Shown here in pieces: positions 23,496-36,162 of a stretch of 64,000 nucleotides of DNA; position 1 is the stretch's first letter; every line of letters starts with the position of its first letter. The DNA is from Thelephora terrestris (Eukaryota; Basidiomycota; Agaricomycetes; Thelephorales; Thelephoraceae). Both the position numbers and the translations under genes were made by a program. The stretch spans positions 744,001-808,000 of the forward strand of contig WIUZ02000005.1 of the NCBI GenBank assembly GCA_015956445.1, in the 5' to 3' direction. A model generated the notes under the pieces. That model made no database searches and was not told where the DNA came from. It saw only the letters and a list, made by a program, of their open reading frames with translations.

Positions 23496-24748
23496 ACAAC
23501 GGGATGTATACCACCTATGCATCTCCTGCTACCCCTGTCTGCCAGTTGTTACTTGTGTTTGTTCTGCATTTGCTGAATCGTTTACCATCCATTGTGGTAC
23601 GTCTCTTTTTCCGTTCAACTCTAACCCGCATTCGGTGCTGATCACTTGAACAGTCCTTGCTATCATCATTCACGGCCTGATGCTTCGTCTTCCCCCCCTC
23701 CCACCCTCTCTCCCTTTTCAGTCATTAAACCGACTGCTCTCAAGGATACCATCACCGCCCATCATCTCCGAAGCTCTCACGACCATCAATCGCATCGTTT
23801 CGACCTTCATGTATCATCATCGTTGTCAGCTATCTCAAGAAGGCCGTCGTTCGATCTAATTAACCGCATCCCAAAAGGATTGCTCGCTGCCGCCGAGGAG
23901 ATGTTGATGTTGTAGGAGTTTGTAGTGTACGATTTCGTCCCTCGGACAGTAGAACAATCTTGTTTGTTGTACTAGCTCTAATCCATCAATCCTCGAAAAC
24001 GCTTTCCTGCTCTTGCCTGTTTCAGAACGAGTCGATCTCGACTGTTGCCGCCCACATTGATCTGTGTGTTTTTTTCTCTCCAGTGACGGCATATCCTCCT
24101 CCGCCCATGATATATCTGCCACGACTTGACCACGCCTGAAAATGAATGGGTGCAAGATCTTATCCATCGTATCAGAGGCAAGCACCGTTCTGTAAATTGC
24201 CGTTTGGTAATCCTTCCGTCACCCGTTCAGTTTGATCCCGAACATCCGAAGCTTTGATGATGAATCATCTCCGCTCGTTATCTTTCTTCAAGATCAAGCT
24301 CATCCTCCCTGCATGCCTCCCCTTCCCTAGGCCTGCTGACGCACAGCGAAGATCCCAAGATGACGATGACCCCCTCCCGCCTCGAGGGGGTCGTCGAAAT
24401 GCGTTACCCCCCTCGACATCATCTTTTTTCTCATGCGCGTGCAACCCCCCCCGTTCATCTACGCCCAACGATCGGCCGAGATCAAATCCGGCGTCTCCGT
24501 TATCTCGACCTCTACCACGCCTTTAGGACGCAAGTAAACCTACCACCAACGTGGGTCTTCCTCTCTCGGTCAAGTGGACCCGTCGCGTTGTTTTCCCAGT
24601 AGACCGTTCTAACGCCCCCCCATCCTTCTCTTACGGGTCTATTGTGCCAAATCCGATCTCGGACTCGACCGGGAACAATGGTTGAAATGGATTACTGATC
24701 CCGTTGTCCGGAATTGGGACGCGACGGTGAACAAGGCAATTGAACCAT

Positions 24749-24776
24749 GGGGGGGGAGAGGGGGGGAGGGGAGGGG
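24749..24776 (+). repeat. G-run cluster, G-quadruplex-like
   Basis: Four runs of G (8, 7, 4 and 4 bases) are separated by one to three bases, which meets the usual G-quadruplex pattern. It lies outside any called gene. Confidence 0.7.
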
Positions 24777-25057
24777 AACAATGGCACGTGGGCGTTCATC
24801 ATGGGGGTGCGTGGTGGCGGTTGACGGAGCGACGTCATGGTCTACACTATCCCCGTTCCGTTCGCTACGGAGAACGGGAGAGACGGATTAGCCCCCACGC
24901 TGTGCACGTCCACTACCGCGATCGGTATACGCTACCTGCCCATTCTTCCTGAACGTAAAGTCAGAATCAAGCACGGATCTCAAACGCGGATAGATAATGT
25001 GCGGTACGCGCAACAATTCAATCGTCCCTCTAAGCGCGTCGTCATTCCCGCTTCTCG

Positions 25058-25072
25058 CTCTCTCTCTCTCTC
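25058..25072 (+). repeat. CT dinucleotide microsatellite
   Basis: A run of about seven CT units in a non-coding interval. Confidence 0.8.
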
Positions 25073-25618
25073 GTTCTCTTCGGTTCGGGTCTTCCCACGA
25101 GACAAAAACTTTCCCTTCCGTCTGCAACCTTATCTCCACCCAATTCACTTCCTTTTTTTTTACACGGTGTGTGTATCAGCGTTCCGTGCATAGAACATCA
25201 GAAGAGGATCAGGCACATAGAGTTCACCTTTGCTTAACCCAACGAACCAATCGGTCGATAGAAACAAGCTCAACGACGTGATACATGATCCATCCGTACT
25301 CACATGCTTTCCATCCTGCCGTAAAATAACCCGAGGAGAGAGCACCCAACCTAAATCCAAAACAATAAAAGGGAAGACGTGAACGGCGGAACGGACACGC
25401 ATGATCTTGCACCCAACCGAAACTGTGTCATCGTCCCCAGGAGTTGGTCTGGCGTCTGGCGAAATTTTCCGTATATTATTTGTATCGTAAAGAGCATCTT
25501 GTACCCGTCATCTATGATATCGACCTCGGCCGACCAAGTCATCAGTCATTCCAACTCTTCATCTCCCCAACTCCGCTTCGGAGGCGGTTTACCATCAGAA
25601 CACCGGTCCTCAACTCCC

Positions 25619-27782
25619 TTAATGGATCTTTCCATTCTCCGCCTTGACGACCAGATCGACCTCATTCTTTGCACTCGCCCAATGCCCCGCCGCATCCTTC
25701 TTTCGTACCGTAAAGCACGCGATTCCCAGGTACTCCGTTATATCGTTGATCACCAGCGTCACGAACCGCGCGTACGACCCGAGAGAAATCACCAACGTGG
25801 CCAGAACGAACAGGTGCAGCCGCCCCGGTGTCGTCTGAATTATCGGTGGGCTTCAAAGGAAAGAAGTCAACTCCACATTCGGAACCTTTGTGAGCAAAAC
25901 GGCAGAAAGTTCGATCCTCTCGACAAAGGCGTCGAACAAGAACGAGAACAATGCTTACCGGCCGAGTATCCTGGGGAGATTCGCGTCCAGAGCACCGATT
26001 ACGCTCCATACCCACGCGGAATCCAACAAAGGAAACTCTGTCTTGGTGACGTGAGCGAGTATGATCCTGCCCACTTGATGGGCAAACATCAGTCCCCAGG
26101 CACACAAGAACGGCACCAACGACTTGGAATAAATGATCGCGGAATCTCCCACACTAGGGTGCGATAGCCAAAAGATCTGCAGAAGCACCGTCGCAGGGAA
26201 TGGAAGCAAATCTCGCAGCGGCGTAAATGGATTCTGTCCGCTCTGACGCCGACTCTTGTAAACGTTCGAGTAGCTGTTTGAGCCCAATGAAATTTTCAGC
26301 AAGCTATCGAGCGAACGTGGCTGATGGATCACTGGGTGACGTATACACCTACCTCGTAACTATATTGAACGCGAGGGCTGCTGCCCCAAAGATCATGAAA
26401 GCAACGTTCAAGCCGACGTTTGGAACCCTCTTGCTGATCCATTCATTCTTGTTCAAGCCGACGACAGTGAGAATCCCCTGATCCCAAAACGAAGGTCCTG
26501 TAGAGACATCGGAAGCCGTTAGGATGATGCGCGATACACCGCTCCAAAATCTACAACCGCACCACGGAACCCAGTGACGACGAAGATTGCCACAATCATC
26601 AAAATCCCTTCTATTGGTCCCGAAAACACGCCTAAGTAGAGTCGTCCTGCCGAACGAGGCCTTCATTAGGTCATGGAGTAAAATTTTATCGACAGAGCGT
26701 CATTCGGAAACAACACATACCGGTGTGATATTCTTCCCATGTGGATAGATAGAAGTTGGCCAACGTTGCGATTTGGGAAGCAACAGTCCACCAGGAACGT
26801 CCCAGATTAAGTGCTTGTGATGCCAGTATGACCTCCAACTAATTCAAAACGAAACGAGGCAACCGTGAGGCCCAAACGAAGTCAGCTCCCTTTCCTCGAT
26901 ACGACCGTCCGCAGATCCAGACCAGAGCGGTCTCGACGCGCTTTCGTTCGCAAAACCAATGCCTCACCGTTGTGTTCATCGCGTCGCACCCTACATCGAA
27001 TGATGGACGTCAGATCATCGCTGAAAATTTTCTCTCCAGACTGAATTGAAACGGTGTGGGAGGAGGGGAGGGCGTGTGCGAGTTCTAGCCTTACCGTGAT
27101 CGAACATCTCACCCAGCGGTCCTGCCATACCCGTTCGTCGGGCTTGTTTGCTACATGATCCCCACCAATACATCAAGCATGCGTTAACTGAGGAATCAAA
27201 TGCCAAAAACGGAGCCCTTGCTCACCCATCAATTGCGTCAAAGCTTTGATACAAAAACAACCCGGCAGCCCACCTTGAGAACAACAAATGCGTGTCAGAA
27301 CTACGAACGTCCGAAACGGGAGCGAAGCCTCGATGACGCATCGAGAAAGTTTCCCCGGATAATAGGAATAATCGCGATAGACCTACGTGAAGTAGACCCA
27401 CTGGGGGGGACCAGAAGCACCGCCCTTCTCGGTCAGGTACGCAGGATCGTAATAGACCATCGTCGCAAAGTTGAAAAGGACAAGCGCAAACCCGGACAAA
27501 GTTATCTACGGCCGTGGCGGGTCAATAAATCAAGAGAGTAGATGGAGCCACCGCGCTTACAGTGTTTGGGGCGACCGATTTTGGCCATTGCTGAACTAGC
27601 CAGTTCCAGTACGGGTTCAGGACGTAGTTTGATAAGACAGATCTAAGTTACAGCGACGACACGAGTCAACGACCTTGCGTGAAATCAGATCGAGAGACGT
27701 CATTGAGATGCACATACTTGTCAACGCCCTGGTACTTGTACTTGTTCAGGTTGTGTAACGCATGTTGGGGGATATAACCCAT
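25619..27782 (-). CDS. EPT1: CDP-alcohol phosphotransferase (ethanolamine/choline phosphotransferase)
   Basis: Eleven exons: 27782-27718, 27642-27561, 27505-27387, 27273-27226, 27150-27095, 26990-26968, 26838-26721, 26646-26563, 26497-26353, 26273-25959 and 25850-25619, giving 428 residues in phase. The start MGYIPQHALHNLNKYKYQG is the family N-terminus. The catalytic signature DG(x2)AR(x8)G(x3)D(x3)D is complete: D104, G105, A108, R109, G118, D122 and D126. Multiple hydrophobic segments follow, with WEEYHTG, then LQIFWLSHPSVG, HQVGRIILAHVTK and FVTLVINDITEYLGIACF. The enzyme joins CDP-ethanolamine or CDP-choline to diacylglycerol in the ER, the last step of the Kennedy pathway. Sequence alone does not decide between the ethanolamine (Ept1) and choline (Cpt1) forms. 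Exon 6 is only 23 nt and carries C125 and the last catalytic Asp. Confidence 0.95.
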
Positions 27783-28095
27783 CCTTCGTAAAGGAAACTG
27801 ACGAAGCAAACGGCGATGTGCCACGGACGCACAGACCAGAGGAGAAGAGGGAGTAGTAAAACTTCCGACGGAGTGCCAACTCACAGAGCCAAGGAGCAAT
27901 TCTTTCCCAAATTGGAAGTGGGTCACCTCTCACGTCATAGTACTCGCCGATCATTTGCCAAATCCGAGGGAGTCGCATTTCTAGATCCCATAGAAGTAGT
28001 CCAACGGGAATTACAAGCATTACACTAGGGGGTCTTGCGGATGTATAGCACAGAGTGGTAGCATACGAAAGCTAAAGTAACTAAATGGTCAGGGT
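27783..28095. other. intergenic between regulator and phosphotransferase
   Basis: 313 bases hold the 3' end of the Zn2Cys6 gene and the promoter of the phosphotransferase gene. No clear TATA box was seen. Confidence 0.5.
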
Positions 28096-31000
28096 TCAGA
28101 ACCCCAGATGCTCAACAAAACTTCTCCAAGAAGGGTCCAACGCAGGAGGCCCAGAACTTTCGTTCAGGACAAGATGACCAACATGTTGATGCACGTGCAC
28201 TGCTGGGGCAGACCCTTCAAATGGTGAGGAACTATTGGACGTTCTGTTCGATGGAAGATTCTGAGTCAATTCCCCTCGCACATTGAACTGCTCGGGGATG
28301 CTGAAAATGGGTATGGGAAGCTCGGGTGTGGTGGAGATGATTGGGCCGGCAGTCACGGTTGAGGAATGGCATGAGGACGGGAAGCTTGTTGTACGTGATG
28401 ATTGCGTGGAATTGGACGATATGGTTTCAAACGCCTTCAAGTCCTCGATGATGGTGGGATGTAGATTTTCGAATTCCCAATACGCCGACAACGATTCTCG
28501 CAACGATGCACCCGTGTGGGAATTGAATGTTCCCAGCGGTGGTCGTGGAAGGGTAAATCCAGAAGGGGGAGGGGTCCCGACAGGAGACTTGGGTTTCACG
28601 ACTCGGGTGTGCCCCCCGAGCCGATCGAGTTCTGCCACGGCATCAGCCGGCAGTTTTCGCCTCTCGAGGACGGCCTTTGCTTGTTTGCGTAGGTTGTTGA
28701 CGGCGACCTGAGACAGGCTTAGCTGGAGAACACAATGCGTTTCTCGTAAACGCCGCAGACGCACGGTATATTTCCCGACCATTGAGCTCGATCTCTCGGC
28801 CTCGTTGAGGCACGCACAAACCCGATCGAGTTCATCGACAGCTGACTGCACCAGGTATGAGGAGGGTACTCGTGTTGCAACTAAGCACATCACCACCTAG
28901 ATTCAATTATGCGTTACGAAACTTCGATCAGGGTAGGCGAACGTAAGGGGTCCGAACTTACCGCAGCATCTGCCGCGTGTGACCAACAGAACCCGGCGCG
29001 TAAAAGGAATTCAGGAACCCGCCCAAACGTCAGGCAGATCGCACGGATCAACCTCCAAGCAGACCGGAAGACTGCAATGAATGAGGGCACATATCTGTGT
29101 TTGAGGATCTCCCCGGGTTGGTCCGCCAGAACTTGGAAAAAGTAGGATTTGTGCAGCTGAAGGAGTGCTTTTCGCGAGATTGTGAGCGATCAGTTCATCG
29201 CTTTGGCCATGCCTGATGAACACCGCCCACCTGATTCCTTATTGGAAACACCGAGCCATCGGGCGATATTGGTATCTGGGGGTGGCAGAGGACCCTCTTC
29301 CTCCTTGCCAGCACAATCCGACAAGTCCATCTTCGGTATGATTGGAAAGTTCCTGATTGCGGCGTCGAGTTGGAGAACGTGCTGGTACGACGGCCTGTTG
29401 CTACCGAAAGTCGAAACCATCACGTTGTGAAGCAGCTTCGTGAACCGCGCAAGCCATGGTTGATCTTCAAAGGCACAATCAGATGGTGACTTGGAGAGAA
29501 GAAGGACCGATCTTACACTCGCCCGAATTATCATTTGGCAGCACACAGTCGATGAAGGCAGGGGACAACAGGGGAGGACGACCATAAGCGCAGCTCTATA
29601 ATCGATTTGGGTTTTAGTTCGAGAATGAATGCAAAACGAATGATTTACCATCCAGGTGTCCCTTACGAATAGCTGCCAGAACAAACGACGCCGCCGCACA
29701 CGGGTTCTGTCGTCTAATCCCCAATGAGCCGGGTTTATGTCTGGTGGTGGACTGAGTCAGAGGTTCGCAACTCGAGTCGCCTCAACTCACGCAATCCAAT
29801 CTGTCAGGGCCGCAGTGGTGAGTAAGTATGTGACTTGGATCACTATTAGCTCACCCCATGTGCCAGTCTTATTGCCAGTCCGAGATACGTCCAAGCTTGA
29901 CCAGCTTTTCGATGTGATGAGTCCCGATTACTAAGTTCGAGGTACCAAGTCATCTGGAACTTCTCAAAGTCAGGCGGACTTTCCACGAGTACGGATTGCG
30001 CGTACCAGAGCGTGGATACTCCACAGTGTTGTGTGCACAGCGGGCGGCGCTAATCCCATCGCCGCAGAGGCAAGCATGTAATATTCTTCTGCCTCTACCG
30101 CGCAGGGCGCCTTCGTCGTGTCAAACAACGTAGCTAACGCAAAAACGGTGTACAGGAGCGAAGACGCATGTGCGAATCGCGCAGGGTTAATTTCCCCCTT
30201 TCTGTACCCGGCGTCAGAATTCCCATGTACGGTGGAGCGCAGGGCACTCACTGGTTATACACGCTATCCAACACTTCCTCGTAAAGCTCCTCCCTCGGGA
30301 TGCCGTCCCATCTGCGTACGCCGTGAGAAACTATAATGAATCTGCAAGTGGGTACATACACGTGCAGACCATATTCCAGATACAAGTTGCACAGATGTTC
30401 GGCATCTTCTCGCGTGGGAAGGAAACCAAGCAGTTGTCTCCTAACTTCGTCAGAATTTCGTGTAGGTATGGTGTCGTGAAAGGTTGCGGCGTCTACGATG
30501 GTCTTTGAAATGTTGGGGAAGATAGGTGTGAATGGTTTGTCGGTGTTGGCAATCTGAGAGTATCTCATCGATTTAGCTATGGTGTAAACGTGTCAAGTTG
30601 GCGCCGCGTACGTATGTCAAATAGTCTGAGCACGCGGTTGGACCAAAAAACCTCGCGTCGCCGGCGGCACCCAGGTATAGTGTACCTGTATATCCTGTCA
30701 AAAAATGGAGACACGAATACGACGAATGGCACTTACCGTAAGAATCTTGCGATTCACTATCAGACCCGTTTCCGACCGAGGAAGGACCGGGGGAGGAACA
30801 ACCTTCGTCCTCCAGCATGGGATCGTCCATGGTTGAGGTACTCCGTTTCGCGTCTTGGAGGGCTCTCTCGAGTTCTTCCACACGAGCAGTCAAGGTATCA
30901 ATCTTGAGTTGCATGCCTTCATTGTCTGCCACGACGACTGCCCTTAGTTGCATGGCGCCTTGATTAATCGAGGGACCTCGGAAGGAATAGAAGAGTTTTT

Positions 31001-31407
31001 ATACCTGCTCTTGCCACTGGGCATGGTACCTTGGAGGGAAAATAAGACCGGAGAGCGTCAGACGCCATCCCGGACCGAATACGGGAACCCTGGATGCTTA
31101 CCAGTAGGACACAACGCGGCACATCCTCGTTTCCGACATGTCTCGCAAGGTACCTGGAGCCGACAATGTCAGGGTCGGGAACTGAGGTGGGCTTCTGGAG
31201 GCGATGCGATTACCTTGCGATCGCACCTGAGCTTCAGCCTAACAAAGTGGACGTTTAGTCGGAAAAGGGTCGGCAAACGAGACGCCGGATGAGGTGGGAA
31301 CCAGACCTTCTGCATTCCGCACAGGATACCGGTTGGCGGCCTGGACGACGCTTAGTGTTTGGAGGGTTCAGAGAAGCACGGGCGGCGGTGTCTGTGCTAG
31401 TGGCCAT
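28096..31407 (-). CDS. Zn2Cys6 fungal transcription factor
   Basis: Sixteen exons, all in phase: 31407-31307, 31238-31214, 31153-31102, 31029-31005, 30942-30737, 30694-30612, 30553-30360, 30311-30252, 30201-30006, 29959-29855, 29800-29791, 29740-29649, 29595-29517, 29464-29231, 29167-28962 and 28896-28096. They encode 822 residues. Residues 29-57 form the binuclear zinc cluster (C29, C32, C39, C45, C48, C57), followed by ADNEGMQLKIDTLTARVEEL, a short dimerisation coiled coil. The fungal-specific regulator domain (Fungal_trans type) follows, with RRRRLFWQLFVRDTWM, then YGRPPLLSPAFIDC and PSYQHVLQLDAAIRNFP. The last 180 residues are a Ser/Pro-rich, low-complexity tail. It should act as a nuclear DNA-binding regulator; targets are unknown. 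Exons 2 and 4 are 25 nt and exon 11 is 10 nt. The start is the first in-frame ATG before the cluster. Confidence 0.92.
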
Positions 31408-34040
31408 TTGTAGCGGTTCAAGATGTTGCGAACATAGGAGCACGTAGGCGGAATGAGAATATGGGATGCATTACAGCAGTGGTTATGTACTCCATCCGAT
31501 CCGAGCCTGATGAACGCCCGTAGGCAACGTCTCATCATCCTTGATCCACGGATGTGCTTTACACCTTATTCTTCGTGCGCAATATCGCCAGTTAGTCTTC
31601 TTTTATTTCGCACAAAGAGTCAGGCGTTCCGCAGCTCAGCCTCAAACACCCCCTACGACAATAATGGTCTAAACGCGCCAGCAATCCTGCACAGCACCCG
31701 GGGCGTCCTACTTCGTTCATTCATCATCTGCTCCAAAAGATTTCGTCTCGTATTCTTGCCCAAATCTTCTTCATTCACTGCGCTATCACCTGCTCGAGAG
31801 TCCGTCCTTCCAGAACCAGAAACCCCGATCTCCAACGGCAACCGTTTTCGTATCATTCCACCTCTTCGCCGGCAGCGGAAAACTGCAACCCTTTACCCTA
31901 ACGCCCATTTGGAGATTTGAACCTGCATCTTTTACAACCGACGACGGGGTGATTGTTCGGTAGCCAGCGCGGCAATCCCCCGCACCCCCGGTTATCGGCA
32001 GTAAACCGGCTCCCGCGACACTCATTCTTCTTTCGTGGATCTTTTTGAATCACGCCTTCTCACTTCTCTTCGACATGTTACACCGGTAGACGGTTTCCAG
32101 AATGAACCCGCAAACGAACGACTTCGAGTCCTTCGACCGCTTCGCAGACACTACCGCAGCCGAAGCCGGGTGGTTGCGCAGTGGATCGGCCACAGGCGAT
32201 CGATCGTCTCCATTTTCTCAATGGTTGCTCATGAAACCACACTAGCAGATCCTGGTTGAGCTTGGTGGCATTATACTTCGGCGCTGATTCAATGCACTCG
32301 CCGTCCTGTGTCAGTGTCATAACACATCAGTCCAACCAAACTTGCAATTCTCTCGACCCAAATTCCGATAAATTGCCCCCCCTCGCACCTGCTCGTTACA
32401 CCCCAGGTCTACGGTAATGAACTAGTGCGCTGATCACGAGGGATTCCCGGAGGGCACGCGCCCCTGTCCTCCCCCTCAGCGCTCAGCTCCAACTGGAGCC
32501 TTTTCTCTGGGATTACTGCCTCCCTACCTAGGGCGGCAGTTTGCGGCATTCACAGGTGATTAGTTTTTCTCAACCCACCTTGACTCATTCCGCCACCCAA
32601 GGCAAGCTCTCCACCACGTTCAATCATCTCATGCTTCTCTGACCCCATCCGAAAGTAGATAAAACGCATGCGGGGAGATCACTCCACTGTGGTCGCCGCT
32701 GATTGAATCCCCCTCTAGTCCTGTGATCAGAAGTGACCCCAGCCTTTCAATTGTACGTCGAAACGGGGTTTCCAACACAAGAGGGTTACCTCACACCGAA
32801 TAACATGTGCCGTCATGTTCGTCAACGTTTCACGCCTGCGTTTATTTTCCAATCTGCTGTGACCTTGTGTTTTGTCCCCCAATTCGGCCGCTCTGACTCT
32901 AAGATTCCTCAGATGAACACGCTAGCAGAGACCGGTGTCGAGAAATCAGCCGGTAGGACTCAGTCTCTTCGTCGGGTCCCGAAGAGCAGCTGTCCTATCT
33001 AACGGCTCCGCTTCCTAGGCCAACACAGTCACCCGATGTCGTCTGACTTTGTTCTATCTTGTCTTCGACTCACCAGCGCAGCAAAATCCCACATAGAGTG
33101 CGAGTGTCGTGATCACAAAAGCTGTGATTCTCGATCGCTCCCATCTTCATATCTGAAGAGACGCACACCATCCCAAGTATGGCCCTCTTCTCCGAGGGTG
33201 AAATTCCACACAAGGGAACTCTTCCTGATTTGTGTTGCAATACTTCGAAACGTCCGTTCGTCCCTAACCAGAATTCACTCAATTCATTTCAAGTGACATC
33301 CAGGCTGTACGCTTCTATCGTCCAAAGACAATTCCTTCGGCGCCGCTTCCGCGCGCCCAGGGCCGGGCCCAACCAGCTCGCAGTTTTCCTCGGTTCTTTT
33401 TGGGGGATTCAACAAATCCTGTCCTTGGTTCTCGTCATGCCTCTGGCTCTCGTGTAGTAAACGAGTGAGCTGACTTTCAAGCACACCCTTTCGATAGGCG
33501 GCTCAAGGGGGGCTTATGGGATCTCGGTAATTATTTGTCCACCCGCATCCACTGGAGTGGAATTCACTTATGGGCGGCACGGGTCAACGTCCGTCACTCT
33601 GAGTCGCTGGCAGATGATCCTAACCTAGCGTGACAATTGGTCTCCGCGAACTAGGATCTTTTTGGAACTATCCCAAGCTTGGACCACTTAGTTACTCGTT
33701 CAGTAGGCCGTCCGAGTGAGGGCGAGATTTCTGATGCTGTGCCCCCGTGAGAACAGAGTCCGCCGAATCGCAGCGCTGACATTCCTTGGCGTTCGACCTC
33801 TCCCAAATTGTGGTCTTCGACGAAAGATGGAGAAACGTGCTGTGTGAACAGTGGTCTTCTGATCGTGATCCGCGTGATCCTTGTGAACTGCGACGGAGTG
33901 CAAACCTCAGACATATCCTTCGAAAGTTCAAATTTACAGTTCATATATAACGCCCCGAAGGCCACGACACTGGAGAGCATTTGCGGGAAGTAAAGAACAC
34001 AGAAAATTGTACCTCCGTGGAGATTTACGCAAAGAGAACG
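31408..34040. other. 2.6 kb gene-poor interval
   Basis: No gene is called. ORFs at 31453-31920 (+), 32733-33002 (+), 33179-33457 (+) and 33980-33651 (-) lack motifs, family resemblance and linkable splice sites. Confidence 0.45.
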
Positions 34041-35392
34041 TTAATACCTCCTATCTTCGTACCTGGACCGTCTATCGTCGTAACGCCTGTCATCATACCT
34101 AGGCTCGTCGTATCTATCTCTGTAGCGGTCTCGGGGACGTTCCCGGTCATCCGGGCGGCGGTTGTAACGGTCATCGTAGGGACGAGGATCATACATACGA
34201 TCGGCCATGGTAAGACCTGTAGTGTGCGATTAAGTGCGAGGACAACAGAGGTTCAGTGAAAACGGCTCACCGTGACCACGGTCGCGTTCATGACGTTTGG
34301 GGGGACCGTAGTATCTGCCCGGTGTGGGAGTTCTAGCACGTCCCCTCCTGGCCTAGTCGAATGTTCAGCGTTTCAATCATCACGGGAGAAAGGCGAGCAA
34401 ACCTTCTCAATGGAGAGGACCTTGCCCAAAAAATCCTGACCGTTCAGAGCAGCGATGGCGGCGTCAGCCTCTGCTGCGCTCTCCATGGTCACGAAACCGA
34501 ATCCGCGTGACTCGTGGGAGTGAGGATCGCGCATGACTTGGGCTTTCTGAACCTGTTTATTGTGTTTGCAACGGTTTCGACACAAAGTGAACTGTCCTCA
34601 CCCTTCCAATAGCGGCGAAGTGATTCTCCAATTCTTTACTGTCAACACGGTGGCTCAAGCCAGAAACATGGAGATTGTTTCCGGGATTCTGACCACCAGG
34701 AGAGAAACCACGACTAAATCCCCGGCATGAGCGGACGAGGCTGGAGTACTGGGTATCGCACTTACCCGCTACGTTCCTTATCACCTCGAGCGGGACTCCT
34801 GCTGCGGCTCGAGCGCCTAGGGGCATCGCCACGACCATCGCCATTCCAGGCAGGGTCTTCCGCACCACCATTGGCGGCTGCTGTGTCAGAAGGAATGCCA
34901 ATACCACCTTCACCGTTGATTGGGGCAATGTCGGATTGCCAGGCTGATGTGAGAGGTTGGTTAGGTCGGATTCAGTGAATGTGAGAGTCGCGCAAGGTGA
35001 AGGGATGGCGGAAACTGGTGGTGAAAGGTTGAAAGCCGAGTGGCGACAATAATAGAGAGAAAATTTAGAAGAGACGCTGAAGGGGAATTGGGGTGCGAAT
35101 GGCGCAAGGCAGAGTTGGTGGCACAACAAGCTGACAAGGCGGCGGTATTCGCAAACCTTGACGGTTGGGAGAAGCTGGAGACGCCACGACGCATCTGGAG
35201 TGAACTTTTTTTCGAATGTATAACACTGCTGCGGCTGTAGTAACGGTGGAGTTTCACTGTGCCAAGTTGTCGTGTTCACAGCTGGCGTGACGCGACGACA
35301 TTGTACGCCCGGTCTTGAGTGTTCAAGGTGGGACGCGTTGCCGAAGCAGATGTGGTCGAGGATGGGCTGACTGAAGACGTACCGTCTTCCAT
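34041..35392 (-). CDS. Tra2-like SR RNA-binding protein
   Basis: Six coding exons: 35392-35383, 34943-34766, 34713-34602, 34552-34403, 34352-34271 and 34216-34041, giving 235 residues in phase. Residues 45-60 are an RS-like stretch (RRSSRSRSPARGDKERSG). One RRM follows, with RNP2-like LHVSGL and RNP1 RGFGFVTM, then GRARTPTPGRYYGPPKR and a C-terminal tail rich in Arg, Asp and Tyr. RS - RRM - linker - RS-like tail is the Transformer-2 layout. Such proteins bind exonic enhancers and regulate splicing in the nucleus. The first coding exon is only ATGGAAGACG (10 nt), before a 439-nt intron. No in-frame ATG lies between the upstream stop and exon 2, so a splice is required. The gene diverges from COX6, with 312 bp between ATGs. 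Confidence 0.87.
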
Positions 35393-35704
35393 GATTGAGC
35401 ACCAAAAGTTGAGGACTTGTGTGTGTGGTCAAGAAACAAGACCGTTTATGGAAGGAGGCTGAGCAGTGGTAAGTGCATTCTTGGCGACACCCGCCCTTCC
35501 TCAGTTTTCTGCGTATTTCGAATGGAAAAATCCCAGAAAAATAACATTAAAACTGAGAATATGTGCAGCATTGCGACCCGTGTGGTCTCCAGGAAAAAGA
35601 TTGAAGAACGGTGAATCAGAGTAGACATCCGATTCACTCCGTGTGCGGTCTCCAGTCGGACTTGACCGAGAGCTTTACTTCCTCTTTTTCTCAAACCACC
35701 AAAT
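35393..35704. promoter_or_regulatory. divergent promoter, Tra2-like / COX6
   Basis: 312 bases lie between the start codons of two genes read outward. No TATA box was seen. It must hold both core promoters and 5' leaders. Confidence 0.5.
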
Positions 35705-36162
35705 ATGCGCCCTCCCACCACGCTCGCTGCTCTCCTCCGCGCCAGGCCTGCCGTCCGCAGGGTCGCCCCATCATTCGCTCGTCCCTCCTCCTCCACTCCT
35801 CACCAGGAGACTTTCGAATCATTCACCGAGCGCTACGTCCAATTCTTCCAACAGGCCCAAGATTTGTTCGAAGTCCAGCGTGGTCTGAACAATTGCTTCT
35901 CCCACGACCTGGTCCCTGCCCCTTCCGTCGTTGAGGCTGCCCTTCGTGCTGCCCGTCGCGTTGACGACTACGCAACCGCCGTTCGGGTCTTTGAGGGTAT
36001 CCGGGAGAAGGTCGAGAACAAGCAACAATATCAGGCTTATTTGGATGAACTCAAGGGCGTCAAGGAGGAGCTTGGTACGTCGTTGTATCATCTGAGATCT
36101 CCCCGACACCTGACCGACTGGATACAGGCATCGAGACACGGGAAGAGCTCTACTCATCGTGA
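35705..36162 (+). CDS. COX6: cytochrome c oxidase subunit 6 (mammalian subunit Va)
   Basis: Two exons, 35705-36074 and 36128-36162, give 134 residues. The N-terminus (MRPPTTLAALLRARPAVRRV) is an Arg-rich, acid-free mitochondrial presequence. The mature part, with TFESFTERYVQFFQQAQDLF, EVQRGLNNCFSHDLVPAPSV and DDYATAVRVFEGIREKVEN, is the conserved COX6/Va fold. The short second exon supplies the family ending (G)IETREELY. The protein is a nuclear-encoded, matrix-side subunit of complex IV and is needed for its assembly. Confidence 0.96.

Larger units (their letters stand above)
23496..25618. other. gene-poor interval
   Basis: No gene recognised. It holds the 3' flank of the small protein gene, a G-run cluster near 24749-24776, a CT microsatellite at 25058-25072 and the 3' flank of the phosphotransferase gene. 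Short ORFs overlap on both strands without motifs. Confidence 0.45.

Noticed and set aside
31453-31920. 155-codon plus-strand ORF upstream of the Zn2Cys6 gene
   Set aside because: No motif, and it lies where the regulator's promoter should be; likely chance.
34557-35432. 291-codon minus-strand frame over the Tra2-like gene
   Set aside because: It runs through the first intron in the wrong frame; the spliced model restores the RRM protein instead.
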